Positions 52,497 to 61,719 are shown, counted from the first letter of the stretch. The stretch is 64,000 bases of DNA from Bauldia sp965232525 (GCF_965232525.1 NZ_OZ246980.1:1364001-1428000), one strand, 5' to 3'. Notes: a model not told the origin generated them from the sequence alone. Numbers and translations: made by a program.

Positions 52497-53539
52497 TCCC
52501 GGCGGTTCAACCTGGCGGCCGGTCGCCGCGGCTTATGCTCGTGAGCGCTTCTGGCGACCTCGGCCACGGGTCGCGCATCGATCTTGGCGATCTGCTCAAG
52601 CCGGGCGATCTGGTCGTGGCTAACACCGCCGCGACCTTGCCGGCGAGTCTCACAGGCGTTCACGATCGGTCGGGCCTGCCGATCGAGGTCCGACTGGCGG
52701 CGTGGGGAACGCTCGGTGATCCCCGGCGGTTCGTCGCCGTACTCTTCGGTGCCGGCGACTACAGGACCCGGACCGAGGATCGCGCGCCGCCGCCCCCGGT
52801 TCGTCCGGGCGATGGGCTGTCGCTGGGGCCGATGCGGGCGACTCTGGAACAGTGCCTCGACCATCCCCGCCTGGCCTCGCTCCGCTTCGATGGTGGTCAT
52901 GATGTGATCCTGGCCGGGATCGCGGCCCATGGTCGACCGGTCCAGTACGCCCATGTTCCAAAGCCGCTGGCACTTTGGGATGTGTGGACCGCGGTCGCCG
53001 GTCGACCGCTCGCCTTTGAACCGCCGTCGGCGGGGTTTGCGCTTGATTGGCGGACAGTGACGCGTTGGCGGGAGCGGGGTGTGGGTTTTGCGACGCTGGA
53101 GCACGCCGCCGGTCTGTCCTCTACCGGCGACGCCGAGCTTGATCGGCGATTGCCTCTCGATGAGGGCTACGCCATTCCTGACACCACCGCCGCGGCGATT
53201 GCCGCGACCCGGCGTCGTGGCGGGCGGATCGCCGCTATCGGTACGACAGTGGTTCGCGCCCTGGAGGCCGCTGCCGACGCCGACGGCACGGTCAGAGCCG
53301 GCAGCGGCGTTGCCACCGGCCGGATCACCGCGCGCTCACCCATCCGGGTGGTCGACGCAATTCTGTCCGGTGTCCACGCGCCGGGGGAAAGCCACTACGA
53401 GCTGCTCGGTGCCTTTGCCGACGCTGATACCCTGTGGGGCATGACCAACGCGCTCGCCAAGGCGGGTTACCGCAGCCATGAGTTCGGCGATTTCGTTTTG
53501 ATCGAGCGGAAGCTTGGCGGGGAGACGATCGCGGCCTAA
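52493..53539 (+). CDS. QueA-like SAM:tRNA ribosyltransferase-isomerase paralogue
   Basis: A 348-residue protein with the QueA fold: LKPGDLVVANTAATLPASLTG (early motif), GRPVQYAHVPKPL with PPSAGFALDW in the middle, GGRIAAIGTTVVRALEAA (~residues 240-257) and a C-terminal VVDAILSGVHAPGESHYELLGAF. However, QueA's NDTRVxPARL is replaced by NTAATLPASL, PTAGLHF by PSAGFAL, and NFHLPxSTLLM by GVHAPGESHYEL. So the usual Arg and His motif residues are altered and tRNA queuosine synthesis is unlikely. It is translationally coupled to the SoxR-controlled SDR. Confidence 0.85.
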   Translation: MIPAVQPGGRSPRLMLVSASGDLGHGSRIDLGDLLKPGDLVVANTAATLPASLTGVHDRSGLPIEVRLAAWGTLGDPRRFVAVLFGAGDYRTRTEDRAPPPPVRPGDGLSLGPMRATLEQCLDHPRLASLRFDGGHDVILAGIAAHGRPVQYAHVPKPLALWDVWTAVAGRPLAFEPPSAGFALDWRTVTRWRERGVGFATLEHAAGLSSTGDAELDRRLPLDEGYAIPDTTAAAIAATRRRGGRIAAIGTTVVRALEAAADADGTVRAGSGVATGRITARSPIRVVDAILSGVHAPGESHYELLGAFADADTLWGMTNALAKAGYRSHEFGDFVLIERKLGGETIAA

Positions 53540-53550
53540 AACACCGCATT

Positions 53551-54366
53551 ATGCCTGACTTTCTTGCAGCCAATCGCGCCAACTGGAACGACCGCGCCGA
53601 TATCCACATCGAGGATGTCACCGGCTTCTACGCGATCGACTCGTTCCTGGCCGGAGAGGATGTCCTGACGCCGATTGAGGCGGGAGAGATCGGCGACGTC
53701 GCCGGTCTCAAGGTCCTCCATCTCCAGTGCCATATCGGCCTCGATACGCTGTGTCTGGCGCGCCGTGGCGCGAGGGTGACCGGAATCGACTTTTCCCCGC
53801 ACGCGATCCGGCACGCCAGGATGCTAGCCGCCAAGGTCGATCTGGACGTGCGCTTCATCGAGGGCAACGTGTTTGACGCACCGGCGCTCGTCGCGCACGA
53901 TTTCGACATGGTCTACACGACGTGGGGGACAACCGTCTGGTTGCCGGACATCTGGCGCTGGGCCGAAGTTGTGGCGGCAGTCCTCAAGCCGGGCGGCCAG
54001 CTTTACTATGCTGACACGCACCCGAGTTTCGCGGTGCTCGAGGAAGTGGATGGCAAGCTCGAGCCGCGGTTCGACTTCCGCACACCCGCCGATACGCCGC
54101 TCAAGTTCAACGACGGTCAGACCTATACGGGCGATCCCCGCAAACTCGAGAATGCCACGGCCTTCGAGTGGATTCATCCGCTCGGGGATCTGCTGATGGC
54201 ACTCGTCAGATCGGGGATGCGGATTGAGCACGTGGCGGAACACGAAACGCTACCCCATCGCCAATTGTCGATGATGGTCAGGGGCGAGGACCGCCTGTAC
54301 CGCCTGCCGGCCGGCGTGCCGCGGTTGCCGTTGTCGCTGTCGATCCGCGCCACCAAGGCCGGCTGA
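53551..54366 (+). CDS. Class I SAM-dependent methyltransferase
   Basis: A 271-residue methyltransferase. Motif I is VLHLQCHIGLDTLCLARRGA (~residues 54-73), motif II is VTGIDFSPHAI, and post-I is FDMVYTTWGTTVWL. The N-terminus has NRANWNDRADIH, typical of methyltransferases of the Methyltransf_11/25 type. It lies 11 bases after the QueA-like gene and likely belongs to the SoxR-controlled operon. Substrate unknown. Confidence 0.88.
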   Translation: MPDFLAANRANWNDRADIHIEDVTGFYAIDSFLAGEDVLTPIEAGEIGDVAGLKVLHLQCHIGLDTLCLARRGARVTGIDFSPHAIRHARMLAAKVDLDVRFIEGNVFDAPALVAHDFDMVYTTWGTTVWLPDIWRWAEVVAAVLKPGGQLYYADTHPSFAVLEEVDGKLEPRFDFRTPADTPLKFNDGQTYTGDPRKLENATAFEWIHPLGDLLMALVRSGMRIEHVAEHETLPHRQLSMMVRGEDRLYRLPAGVPRLPLSLSIRATKAG

Positions 54367-54444
54367 CCCTCGTCGTCGCCCCCGATTTTGGACACCTTTG
54401 CCGGGCAGTCGGTACGGGTGAACACGCTTGTGGGAGCGCGCGGA

Positions 54445-55332
54445 ATGATCACGCGGCGGACGTTCTTGAAGGGAATGGGTGCGACTGTTGTCGCAGGTGT
54501 CGGAATGACGACCTACGCGTTCGGTATCGAACCGCGTTTTCGTCTTCAGGTAACGACGTATCGATTACACCCACCCCGCTGGCCGACTAATAGTGAAATC
54601 ACGCGCATCGCCGTTGTCGCCGATATTCACGCCTGCGAGCCGTGGATGCCGGAGGCGCGGATCGAAGAGATCGTGGCAGTCGCCAATGGTCTCGAGCCGG
54701 ATTTGACGGTCCTTCTGGGCGATTACGCCTCGGGAATCAGTAGATTTCGGACCGGTCGAGTGAAGGCGGCGCAATATGCGCCGATCCTCGGTCGACTAAG
54801 GGCCAGACTTGGCGTCCGCGCTATCCTTGGAAATCATGACTGGTGGAGCGATGCGCCGGGAATCCGCGACGCGTTGGAAGGTCATGGCGTGCCCGTGTTG
54901 GAGAATCGGGCGGAGCGTTTCGACCATGCCGACGGCTCCACGTTTTGGCTCGCAGGCTTGGGCGATCAACTGGCGATACCGAACGGACGCGGTGGCTTTG
55001 ACGGTGTGGACGATCTTCCCGGCACCTTGGCGCAGGTAACTGACGACGGACCCGTCGTTCTCCTTGCCCACGAACCGGATATCTTCGCCGAGGTTCCAGA
55101 TCGTGTCGGCCTGACACTCGCTGGTCATACCCACGGCGGACAAGTCAACATTCCATTCTTCGGCCGTCCTATCGTTCCATCGGCATATGGCGAGCGTTTC
55201 GCGTATGGCCACATCATCGATGATGATCGTCACCTCGTTGTCTCCGGCGGGCTGGGGTGCTCGATCCTCCCGGTGCGTTTTCGGGTTCCACCGGAAATCG
55301 TCCTGGTCGAACTGGGCGCTTCGCAGGCGTGA
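54445..55332 (+). CDS. Metallophosphoesterase, Tat-signal, YaeI-like
   Basis: A 295-residue calcineurin-type phosphoesterase with a twin-Arg start (MITRRTFLKG) and a hydrophobic helix. Metal-binding motifs are ADIHACE, LLGDYAS, GNHDWW and AGHTHGGQ in the usual order (residues ~55 to ~232). The Tat-like signal suggests the active site is periplasmic. It is 79 bases after the methyltransferase; co-transcription is possible but uncertain. The ATG at 54445 is chosen, with GGGAG upstream. Confidence 0.9.
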   Translation: MITRRTFLKGMGATVVAGVGMTTYAFGIEPRFRLQVTTYRLHPPRWPTNSEITRIAVVADIHACEPWMPEARIEEIVAVANGLEPDLTVLLGDYASGISRFRTGRVKAAQYAPILGRLRARLGVRAILGNHDWWSDAPGIRDALEGHGVPVLENRAERFDHADGSTFWLAGLGDQLAIPNGRGGFDGVDDLPGTLAQVTDDGPVVLLAHEPDIFAEVPDRVGLTLAGHTHGGQVNIPFFGRPIVPSAYGERFAYGHIIDDDRHLVVSGGLGCSILPVRFRVPPEIVLVELGASQA

Positions 55333-55335
55333 AGG

Positions 55336-56112
55336 CTATCCGCCCTCGACCACGCCGATGATCGGGCCGTAGCCGCCGTGGCCCGGCGGGTCGTCGCGAC
55401 CGAGATCGGGCGCGTAGATGCCGGGCGCCGAACCGCCATCGAGGAACAGGGCGTTGTCGCAGCCGAGGTGATCGCGGAAAAATCGGCCGAAGTCGTGGAA
55501 GTTGACGCTGCCCTCGGTGATCGCCATTCGCACTGTGGCGGGAGTGGGCGTGCAGATGCCGTTGCGGGGCTTGAGCGAATCCGATCCTTCGATGAAGGCT
55601 GGGTGCAGCGCGCCATCGATGACGAGCATCGGACCCGACTGGGTGGCGAAGCGGGCGGCCGGCGGCCGGGCAAGGTAATCGTCGGTGGTCATGACCCCGG
55701 CGGTGCCGTCGCCGATATAGAAGATGCCATTCGGCTTCTTGTAGAAATTCGGCGCCGGACGCTGGTTTGACGATGCGGTGTTGGCCGGCTGCAGTGTCTC
55801 GCCGTTCTCGATGTAGAGGCCGATCGGGCCGAGGTCGTCGCCGTACATCCCGCCGTTCATGGCAAAGGCGAGGTTCTGGCCCTGGCCATCGAGATGCGCT
55901 GCGAGCGCTGAAAAGGTGGCGAACGGACCGCTTCCCGGTCGCTGCCAGAACAGCCGCACATCGTCATCGGCGAGGTCGAAGCTGCAGACCGTGTAGTCAG
56001 CGCCGGCGAAGGTCTCACTCGTGCATGCGGCGACTGCGGCGCCGGTTCCCGCTGGAAGGAGGAGCAGGGCGGCGAGCCCGATCCCGGCGTGCTTCAGACG
56101 GGCTGAGGTCAT
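55336..56112 (-). CDS. Phosphodiester glycosidase family (DUF2233) exported protein
   Basis: A 258-residue protein with a signal peptide (cut after AVAA/AC, possibly a lipid-modified or exported Cys near residue 28). The mature domain has FAMNGGMYGDDLGPIGLYIENG, GIFYIGDG, AVQSGPML-like ATQSGPMLVID and NALFLDGGSAPGIYAPDLG, typical of the NAGPA/DUF2233 family. Its substrate is likely a phosphodiester-linked sugar of the envelope. It converges 3 bases from the metallophosphoesterase stop. Confidence 0.87.
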   Translation of the reverse strand: MTSARLKHAGIGLAALLLLPAGTGAAVAACTSETFAGADYTVCSFDLADDDVRLFWQRPGSGPFATFSALAAHLDGQGQNLAFAMNGGMYGDDLGPIGLYIENGETLQPANTASSNQRPAPNFYKKPNGIFYIGDGTAGVMTTDDYLARPPAARFATQSGPMLVIDGALHPAFIEGSDSLKPRNGICTPTPATVRMAITEGSVNFHDFGRFFRDHLGCDNALFLDGGSAPGIYAPDLGRDDPPGHGGYGPIIGVVEGG

Positions 56113-56405
56113 CGAATCAATCGTCCTGGTTTCGCGAGGCCGGTCGCACCATATCCCGACAACGCTTTCAATGCGTTGACGGCTTGGGATATAGAAAAGC
56201 GATGACGTGGCTGAAACAAGATGCGATGGGCCGGAGGCGGCCGCCATCGGTGGCCGTCGGGCTGATCTCCGACCATTTCCGGCTGCCATGGCGCTTCCAT
56301 GCGCGCATCGTTGCCGCCCGGGGCGCGGCGGCGCTCTGATCCGAGCATGCCGCCGCCGGTCAAGCCGGCACCCCTACGATCGCATCCAAGATGAGTTGCT
56401 AATCC
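56113..56405. other. Upstream region of leuC
   Basis: A 293-base divergent gap between the DUF2233 gene and leuC. It is GC-rich with no convincing promoter of standard spacing. A small GC-rich inverted repeat lies near its end. No gene seen. Confidence 0.5.
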
Positions 56406-57815
56406 ATGAAGCCGAAAACGCTCTACGACAAAATATGGGACGACCACGTCGTCCACGAAGACGACGACGGAACCTGCCTGCTCTACATTGACCGTCACCT
56501 GGTCCATGAAGTCACCAGCCCGCAGGCCTTTGAGGGCTTGCGCATGGCCGGCCGGACGGTCCGCGCCCCGGAGAAGACGTTGGCCGTGGTCGACCACAAC
56601 GTGCCGACCACCGACCGCAGCCAGGGCATCGCCAACGAGGAATCGGCGATCCAGGTCGATGCGCTGGCGCGCAACGCCGATGAATTCGACATCGAGTACT
56701 ATAACGAACGCGACCGGCGGCAGGGCATCGTCCACATCATCGGGCCCGAGCAGGGGTTCACGCTGCCGGGAACCACGATCGTTTGTGGCGACAGCCACAC
56801 CTCCACCCACGGCGCTTTCGGTGCGCTGGCGCATGGCATCGGCACGTCGGAGGTGGAGCATGTCCTCGCGACCCAGACGCTGATCCAGAAGAAGGCCAGA
56901 AACATGCGGATCACCGTCGACGGCACGCCGCCGCCGGGGGTGACGCCGAAGGACATCATCCTGGCGATCATTGGTCAGATCGGCACCGCCGGCGGGACGG
57001 GCCATGTGATGGAGTACGCCGGGGAGGCCTTCAGCGCCATGTCGATGGAAGGCCGAATGACGGTGTGCAACATGTCGATCGAGGGCGGCGCCCGCGCCGG
57101 CCTGGTCGCGCCGGATGAGACCACTTACGCCTACCTCAAGGACCGGCCCAAGGCCCCCAAGGACGAGCATTGGGACCGGGCGATGCGGCACTGGGAGACG
57201 CTGATATCAGACGATGGCGCCGGATTCGATCGCGAGGAACGTCTCGACGCGTCCAAGCTGCCACCGATCGTGACTTGGGGCACCAGCCCGGAAAACGTCA
57301 CGACGATTGACGGCAAGGTGCCCGATCCGGCCGAGATCGCCGACGAGGATCGGCGCCGGGCGGTCGAGCGGGCGCTCGACTATATGGGCCTCGAAGCCGG
57401 CAAGCGGATTCAGGACATCACCATCGAACGGGTGTTTCTCGGCTCTTGCACCAATGGGCGGATCGAGGACCTGCGCGCTGCCGCCGCGGTCGTCGGCGAC
57501 CACAAGGTGCGCGAGGGCGTCAATGCCATGGTGGTGCCTGGCTCCGGTCTGGTTAAGGAGCAGGCCGAGGCCGAGGGCCTCGACAAAGTCTTCATCAATG
57601 CCGGATTCGAATGGCGCGAGCCCGGCTGCTCTATGTGCCTGGCGATGAACGACGATCGGCTGCGGCCGGGTGAGCGGTGCGCGTCGACGTCCAACCGCAA
57701 CTTCGAGGGCCGACAGGGTTTCAAGGGCCGGACTCATCTGGTCTCGCCGGCGATGGCGGCGGCCGCGGCGATCGCCGGCCGGTTTGTCGACATCCGGAAA
57801 TGGGGGGCGTCGTGA
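56406..57815 (+). CDS. leuC: 3-isopropylmalate dehydratase large subunit
   Basis: A 469-residue subunit of the leucine-pathway isomerase. Cluster Cys ligands are in FLGSCTNGRIEDLR (~residue 347) and EPGCSMCLAMN (~residues 407 and 410). GDSHTSTHGAFGALAHGIGTSEVEHVLATQ in the middle is the aconitase-family signature (quoted in part). It normally partners LeuD, but the next gene here is a MOSC protein, so leuD must be elsewhere. Its place after rplS is common in alphaproteobacteria. Confidence 0.97.
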   Translation: MKPKTLYDKIWDDHVVHEDDDGTCLLYIDRHLVHEVTSPQAFEGLRMAGRTVRAPEKTLAVVDHNVPTTDRSQGIANEESAIQVDALARNADEFDIEYYNERDRRQGIVHIIGPEQGFTLPGTTIVCGDSHTSTHGAFGALAHGIGTSEVEHVLATQTLIQKKARNMRITVDGTPPPGVTPKDIILAIIGQIGTAGGTGHVMEYAGEAFSAMSMEGRMTVCNMSIEGGARAGLVAPDETTYAYLKDRPKAPKDEHWDRAMRHWETLISDDGAGFDREERLDASKLPPIVTWGTSPENVTTIDGKVPDPAEIADEDRRRAVERALDYMGLEAGKRIQDITIERVFLGSCTNGRIEDLRAAAAVVGDHKVREGVNAMVVPGSGLVKEQAEAEGLDKVFINAGFEWREPGCSMCLAMNDDRLRPGERCASTSNRNFEGRQGFKGRTHLVSPAMAAAAAIAGRFVDIRKWGAS

Positions 57816-57831
57816 CACACTCCCGTCCGTC

Positions 57832-58383
57832 ATGAGTGCCGATGAGCCGACAGTAGTGGCCGTCGCGGTAAGCGGCGGCCATACCTTCAGCAAGCCGACG
57901 ACGGGAGAGATAAGGCTACTCGCTGGCCTCGGGATCGAGGGCGATGCCCATTGCGGTGCGACCGTCAAACATCGATCTCGGGTGGCCAGGGACCCAACCC
58001 AGCCGAATCTCCGACAGGTGCATCTGCTCCAGAGCGAGCTGTTTGCCGAACTGAGTGACAAAGGCTTCTCGGTCGGTCCGGGCGAGATCGGTGAGAACGT
58101 AACGACGACCGGGATTGACTTGCTCGGGTTGCCGACCGGAACCCGCCTCGTCCTCGGTGACGCGGCCGAAGTGGTCGTCACGGGCCTGCGAAACCCCTGC
58201 TACCAGCTCGACGACTTCCAGGATGGCCTGACCCGGGCGACCCTCGACCGGGACGCCGACGGCGGGCTCGTCCGCAAGGCCGGCGTTATGGCCACGGTCG
58301 CTGTCAGCGGTGTCGTGCGACCGGGCGACAAGATCACTGCGATCCTGCCTGCGGAACCATACCAGCCGCTGGAACGCGTCTAG
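57832..58383 (+). CDS. MOSC domain protein
   Basis: A 183-residue protein consisting of one MOSC domain: GLGIEGDAHCGATV, LRQVHLLQSELFAELSDKGF, GEIGENVTTTGIDLLGLPTGTRL, and the hallmark Cys in GLRNPCYQLDDF. MOSC domains bind sulfur or molybdenum cofactor or act in related reductions. ATG 57832 follows leuC by 16 bases, so it may be co-transcribed, although function is unrelated to leucine. Confidence 0.88.
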   Translation: MSADEPTVVAVAVSGGHTFSKPTTGEIRLLAGLGIEGDAHCGATVKHRSRVARDPTQPNLRQVHLLQSELFAELSDKGFSVGPGEIGENVTTTGIDLLGLPTGTRLVLGDAAEVVVTGLRNPCYQLDDFQDGLTRATLDRDADGGLVRKAGVMATVAVSGVVRPGDKITAILPAEPYQPLERV

Positions 58384-58534
58384 CAGCCTCCGCGTTCTGT
58401 TTCGACATCGCCGGCTGCAGGTATCCGATCCTGGCGCGGTAGGCGTCGAGCCGTTTGGCGCGTGTCCGGATTTCCCTCATCCGACAGCTTCAGGAGCGAT
58501 CGATGAGTTCACGATGATGATCATGTTTTCGAAA

Positions 58535-58569
58535 TGTAACCGTTTACGAAAGAAATAAAACCGGTTACA
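58535..58569. promoter_or_regulatory. Two LacI-family operators upstream of the sugar importer operon
   Basis: TGTAACCGTTTACG (58535-58548) and TAAAACCGGTTACA (58556-58569) each have the CG-centred dyad of LacI-family sites. Their centres are 21 bases apart, two helix turns. A matching half-site lies at 62820-62833 upstream of the operon's LacI gene. The GTTACA half is shared by the latter two. Confidence 0.75.
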
Positions 58570-58616
58570 TTGTGCGAAATGCGGCTAACAGCCGCTTATC
58601 CTAGGGAGGAAATGAT

Positions 58617-59927
58617 ATGAGAATTCCGAGGATTGGCTACGCGATCGCGTTCGTCGCAATGTCAGGTGCCGTGCCGGCGACCGCCCAGAACGAGGTGGTG
58701 GTCTGGGTTAGCGGCGAACCGGGCCAGACGACCGTCTACGACAAACTCGCGGACCGCTTTAACGCGGAGAACCCCGACAGCGTCATCAACGTCGTCGTCA
58801 ACCCGTCGGACATCTTCAATCCGGCATTGATCCCGGCGCTGTCGGCCGGTGAGGGGCCCGACCTGTTTATGTTCGGCACCGGTCCCGGGCAACCGGCAGC
58901 GATCATCGACGGCGGGCTAGTCGCCGACCTGACGGGCTATTTCAACGAAAACGGCTGGGGCGACACGATTCCGGCCGGGGTTATCAACCAGACCTCGAAG
59001 GACGGCAAGCTCTGGGCCATCGGCAACGAGGTCGAAACCACCGCGATGTTCTACAACAAGAAGATCTTCGAGGAGAACGGCATCGCTGTTCCCGAGACAT
59101 GGGCCGATCTCGAGGCCGCGGTCGAGACGCTGAAGGCGGCCGGATACGACACGCCGGTTGGTCTTGGGGCGGCAGACAAGTGGCCGATCTCCCACTGGCA
59201 GTCAATGATGTTCGGCCGCTATGCGGGTCCCGACGGCATCAACGACGTGCTCTTCGCCGACGGTAAGTGGACCGACGAACCTTTCGTCCAGGCAAGCGCG
59301 CGACTGCAGGAGATGTCCGACAATGGCTGGTTTGGACCAAGCCCGGTTGCGATCGGTTACGCCGAATTGCTCGATAGTTTCTGGGCCGGCGAGATGCCCA
59401 TGACCTACACCGGCCCGTGGATCATTTCCGGCGGCCTCAACATCACCGGCGACGGGGCAGCGGACTTCGGTGTGTTCCAGATGCCGCCATTCGAGGAGGG
59501 CCAGACTCTCCACCCGACGGAATCGATCGGCAGCGGTTGGTATATCCGCGCCGGATCCGACCACAAGGATGTTGCCGTCGCGTTCCTCAACAGCATGTTC
59601 TTCGATACCGAAGGTCGGGCAATACTGCTCAGCGACGGGGTCGTCCCTGTCGGGCCGCTGGACGATGCGTTGGCGCAAGCCGACGTGCCGCGCCTGACCG
59701 CTGACCTGGGGCAATCGGCCGACACCTACCGCAGCAACGGCACCGTGCCCGCTTTTCTCGATACGATCACTCCGGGCAACCTGACGACCGCCTCTTATGA
59801 CGGTCTCCAGGCCCTCCTGCTCGGCGTCATGACACCGGAGGAGTTCACTCAGAGCCTCGAAGATGCATGGCAGACTGCGAAAGCAGAAGGGACGATCATG
59901 GCGCCCGGCGGCCTCGGCGCAAACTAG
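58617..59927 (+). CDS. ABC sugar transporter substrate-binding protein (family 1)
   Basis: A 436-residue periplasmic binding protein. The signal peptide ends near ATAQ. The mature part has VVVWVSGEPGQT, FNAENPDSVINVVV, and YPGDxxx-like DLFMFGTGPGQPA, typical of maltose/multisugar binding proteins. GGGAGGA (58604-58610) is 6 bases before ATG 58617. It is the first gene of the LacI-controlled operon SBP - permease - permease - hydroxyacid dehydrogenase. The sugar cannot be named. Confidence 0.93.
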   Translation: MRIPRIGYAIAFVAMSGAVPATAQNEVVVWVSGEPGQTTVYDKLADRFNAENPDSVINVVVNPSDIFNPALIPALSAGEGPDLFMFGTGPGQPAAIIDGGLVADLTGYFNENGWGDTIPAGVINQTSKDGKLWAIGNEVETTAMFYNKKIFEENGIAVPETWADLEAAVETLKAAGYDTPVGLGAADKWPISHWQSMMFGRYAGPDGINDVLFADGKWTDEPFVQASARLQEMSDNGWFGPSPVAIGYAELLDSFWAGEMPMTYTGPWIISGGLNITGDGAADFGVFQMPPFEEGQTLHPTESIGSGWYIRAGSDHKDVAVAFLNSMFFDTEGRAILLSDGVVPVGPLDDALAQADVPRLTADLGQSADTYRSNGTVPAFLDTITPGNLTTASYDGLQALLLGVMTPEEFTQSLEDAWQTAKAEGTIMAPGGLGAN

Positions 59928-59996
59928 CGGCAGGACCAGCGTCACTAGGGGCGACGCTCGTGGCGACGCCCCGCGCCAAACCAAGGCAGCGAGGCC

Positions 59997-60899
59997 ATGA
60001 ACCCGTCAAACTCCAGGAAACTGCGAACCATCGTCGCGGATCACGCGATGCTCCTGGCGTTCCTGGTTCCCGGCCTCGCTGTCTATCTGTTCTTCGCCAT
60101 CTACCCGACTGTGTCGGTGGTCAACTTCTCGCTCCACAAGTGGGACGGGATCAGCCCGACACGCACCTGGATCGGGTTTGACAACTACATCACCATGTTT
60201 TCCGACCGGATTTTCTGGGAGGCCTTCCAGAATACCTTCGTCTGGTCGTTCGTGATCGTGGTCTTCAATGTCGGGATTGGACTGGTCATTGCCGCGATGC
60301 TGGCGCGGGTCTGGCGGGCCCGGCTGCTTCTCCAGACGCTGATCGTCATCCCGGTGGTCATCGCGCCGATGGCAGTCGCGACCATCTGGCGGTGGATGTA
60401 CCAGCCGAACGGGGTCATCAACCAGGCGCTGGAGGGCGTCGGCCTCGGCTTTCTGGCGACGCCCTGGCTCGGCGATCCCGACGCGGTGCTGTTCGCGCTC
60501 GCCTTCGCCCATTCCTGGTCGACGATCGGCCTCAGCGTCATCATTTTCCTCGCCGGCCTTCAGGCGGTCAGCGAGGAGCTCTACGATGCCGCCAAGATCG
60601 ACGGAACCACGCCGGTCCAGGCGTTCTGGTACGTCACCATGCCGGCGCTAAGGCCGGTCACCGCGGTCGTCTTCATTCTGACGCTCACCAACGCCTTCAA
60701 GGCGTTCGACCTGATCTGGGCCACGACCCAGGGCGGGCCCATCCGGTTCAGCGAGATCCTGTCGACCTACATGTACAAGCGCGGGGCGCTTGAGAACAAT
60801 TACGGCTATGGCTCGGCCATCGGCGTCGCCCTGCTGGTCATTGTCAGTCTCGCGACCCTGATCTACATGCGCCTGCGCACCAGCGAGGACGATGCGTGA
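59997..60899 (+). CDS. ABC sugar transporter permease (MalF/UgpA-type)
   Basis: A 300-residue permease with six membrane helices and the EAA loop EELYDAAKIDGTTPVQAFWYVTMPALRP near residue 205. The N-terminal ILxFLVPGLAVYLFF and WIGFDNYITMF are typical of the first permease of sugar importers. It overlaps the second permease gene by one base (TGATG). It presumably works with a shared ATPase; none is in this operon. Confidence 0.93.
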   Translation: MNPSNSRKLRTIVADHAMLLAFLVPGLAVYLFFAIYPTVSVVNFSLHKWDGISPTRTWIGFDNYITMFSDRIFWEAFQNTFVWSFVIVVFNVGIGLVIAAMLARVWRARLLLQTLIVIPVVIAPMAVATIWRWMYQPNGVINQALEGVGLGFLATPWLGDPDAVLFALAFAHSWSTIGLSVIIFLAGLQAVSEELYDAAKIDGTTPVQAFWYVTMPALRPVTAVVFILTLTNAFKAFDLIWATTQGGPIRFSEILSTYMYKRGALENNYGYGSAIGVALLVIVSLATLIYMRLRTSEDDA

Positions 60900-61711
60900 T
60901 GTCGGGTCGGTGGGCCGTTCTGGTCGCCCTCGCCGTCATCGCGGTGCTGATGAGCGCCCCATCGGTCATGACGCTGTTCACCTCGTTCAAACCGGCGGCG
61001 GAGCTTGTTCGTCCGCCGTGGCTGCCGCCGCTCGACGCGACGCTGGAGCACTACGTTCGGGTCTGGGTCGACGGTGGCTTCGGTCGGTACTTCCTGAACA
61101 CGGTGGCAATCTCGGCGGTCGACGCAGTCGCCATGATCATCCTCGCCTCGATGATCGCCTATGCCTTGGTTTTCATGGAATTCCGAGGCAAGAATCTGCT
61201 TCGGCTGCTGTTCCTGGTCGGCCTGATGATCCCCGTCACCGCGATCATCCTGCCGCTCTACACCACGGTGCGGTCGGTCGGCCTGGTCAACACCTATCTC
61301 GGTGTCATCTTCTCCGATCTGGCCCTGGCGATGCCGGTGTTCGTGTTTCTGTTTTCGTCCTACTTCGTCGGCGTGCCGAAGGCGCTGCACGAAGCCGCCC
61401 GGATCGACGGCGCCAACGAGCTTCAGATCTACTGGCGGATCATCATGCCGATCTCGGTTCCGGCGGTAATCACCACGGGCCTGCTCGAATTCCTGTGGAG
61501 CTGGAACGATCTGCTGCTCCGCTTGCTGCTGCTACCACGCGAGGAAATGCGAACGCTCTCGGTTGGACTCCTCAACTTCCAGGGATCGCAGACCCGCGAC
61601 ATCGCCGGGCTGTCGGCGGGGACCGTCATCATGGCCGTGCCCGTGATCGTGCTGTTCATTTTCTTTCAGCGCCATTTCGTTCGCGGAATGAGCCAAGGTG
61701 CGGTGAAGTAA
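60899..61711 (+). CDS. ABC sugar transporter permease (MalG/UgpE-type)
   Basis: A 270-residue second permease. It has six helices, the EAA loop KALHEAARIDGANELQIYWRIIMPIS near residue 163, and the MalG-type C-terminal QRHFVRGMSQGAVK. It is coupled to the first permease by the TGATG overlap; a GTG one codon earlier is also possible. The MSP domain ATPase MalK-type is missing from the neighbourhood. Confidence 0.93.
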   Translation: MSGRWAVLVALAVIAVLMSAPSVMTLFTSFKPAAELVRPPWLPPLDATLEHYVRVWVDGGFGRYFLNTVAISAVDAVAMIILASMIAYALVFMEFRGKNLLRLLFLVGLMIPVTAIILPLYTTVRSVGLVNTYLGVIFSDLALAMPVFVFLFSSYFVGVPKALHEAARIDGANELQIYWRIIMPISVPAVITTGLLEFLWSWNDLLLRLLLLPREEMRTLSVGLLNFQGSQTRDIAGLSAGTVIMAVPVIVLFIFFQRHFVRGMSQGAVK

Positions 61712-61719
61712 GGGTTGGC

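Noticed and set aside
60892..61719. N-terminal extension of the hydroxyacid dehydrogenase through the second permease gene
   Set aside because: It overlaps the permease in another frame; the dehydrogenase proper starts at 61720.
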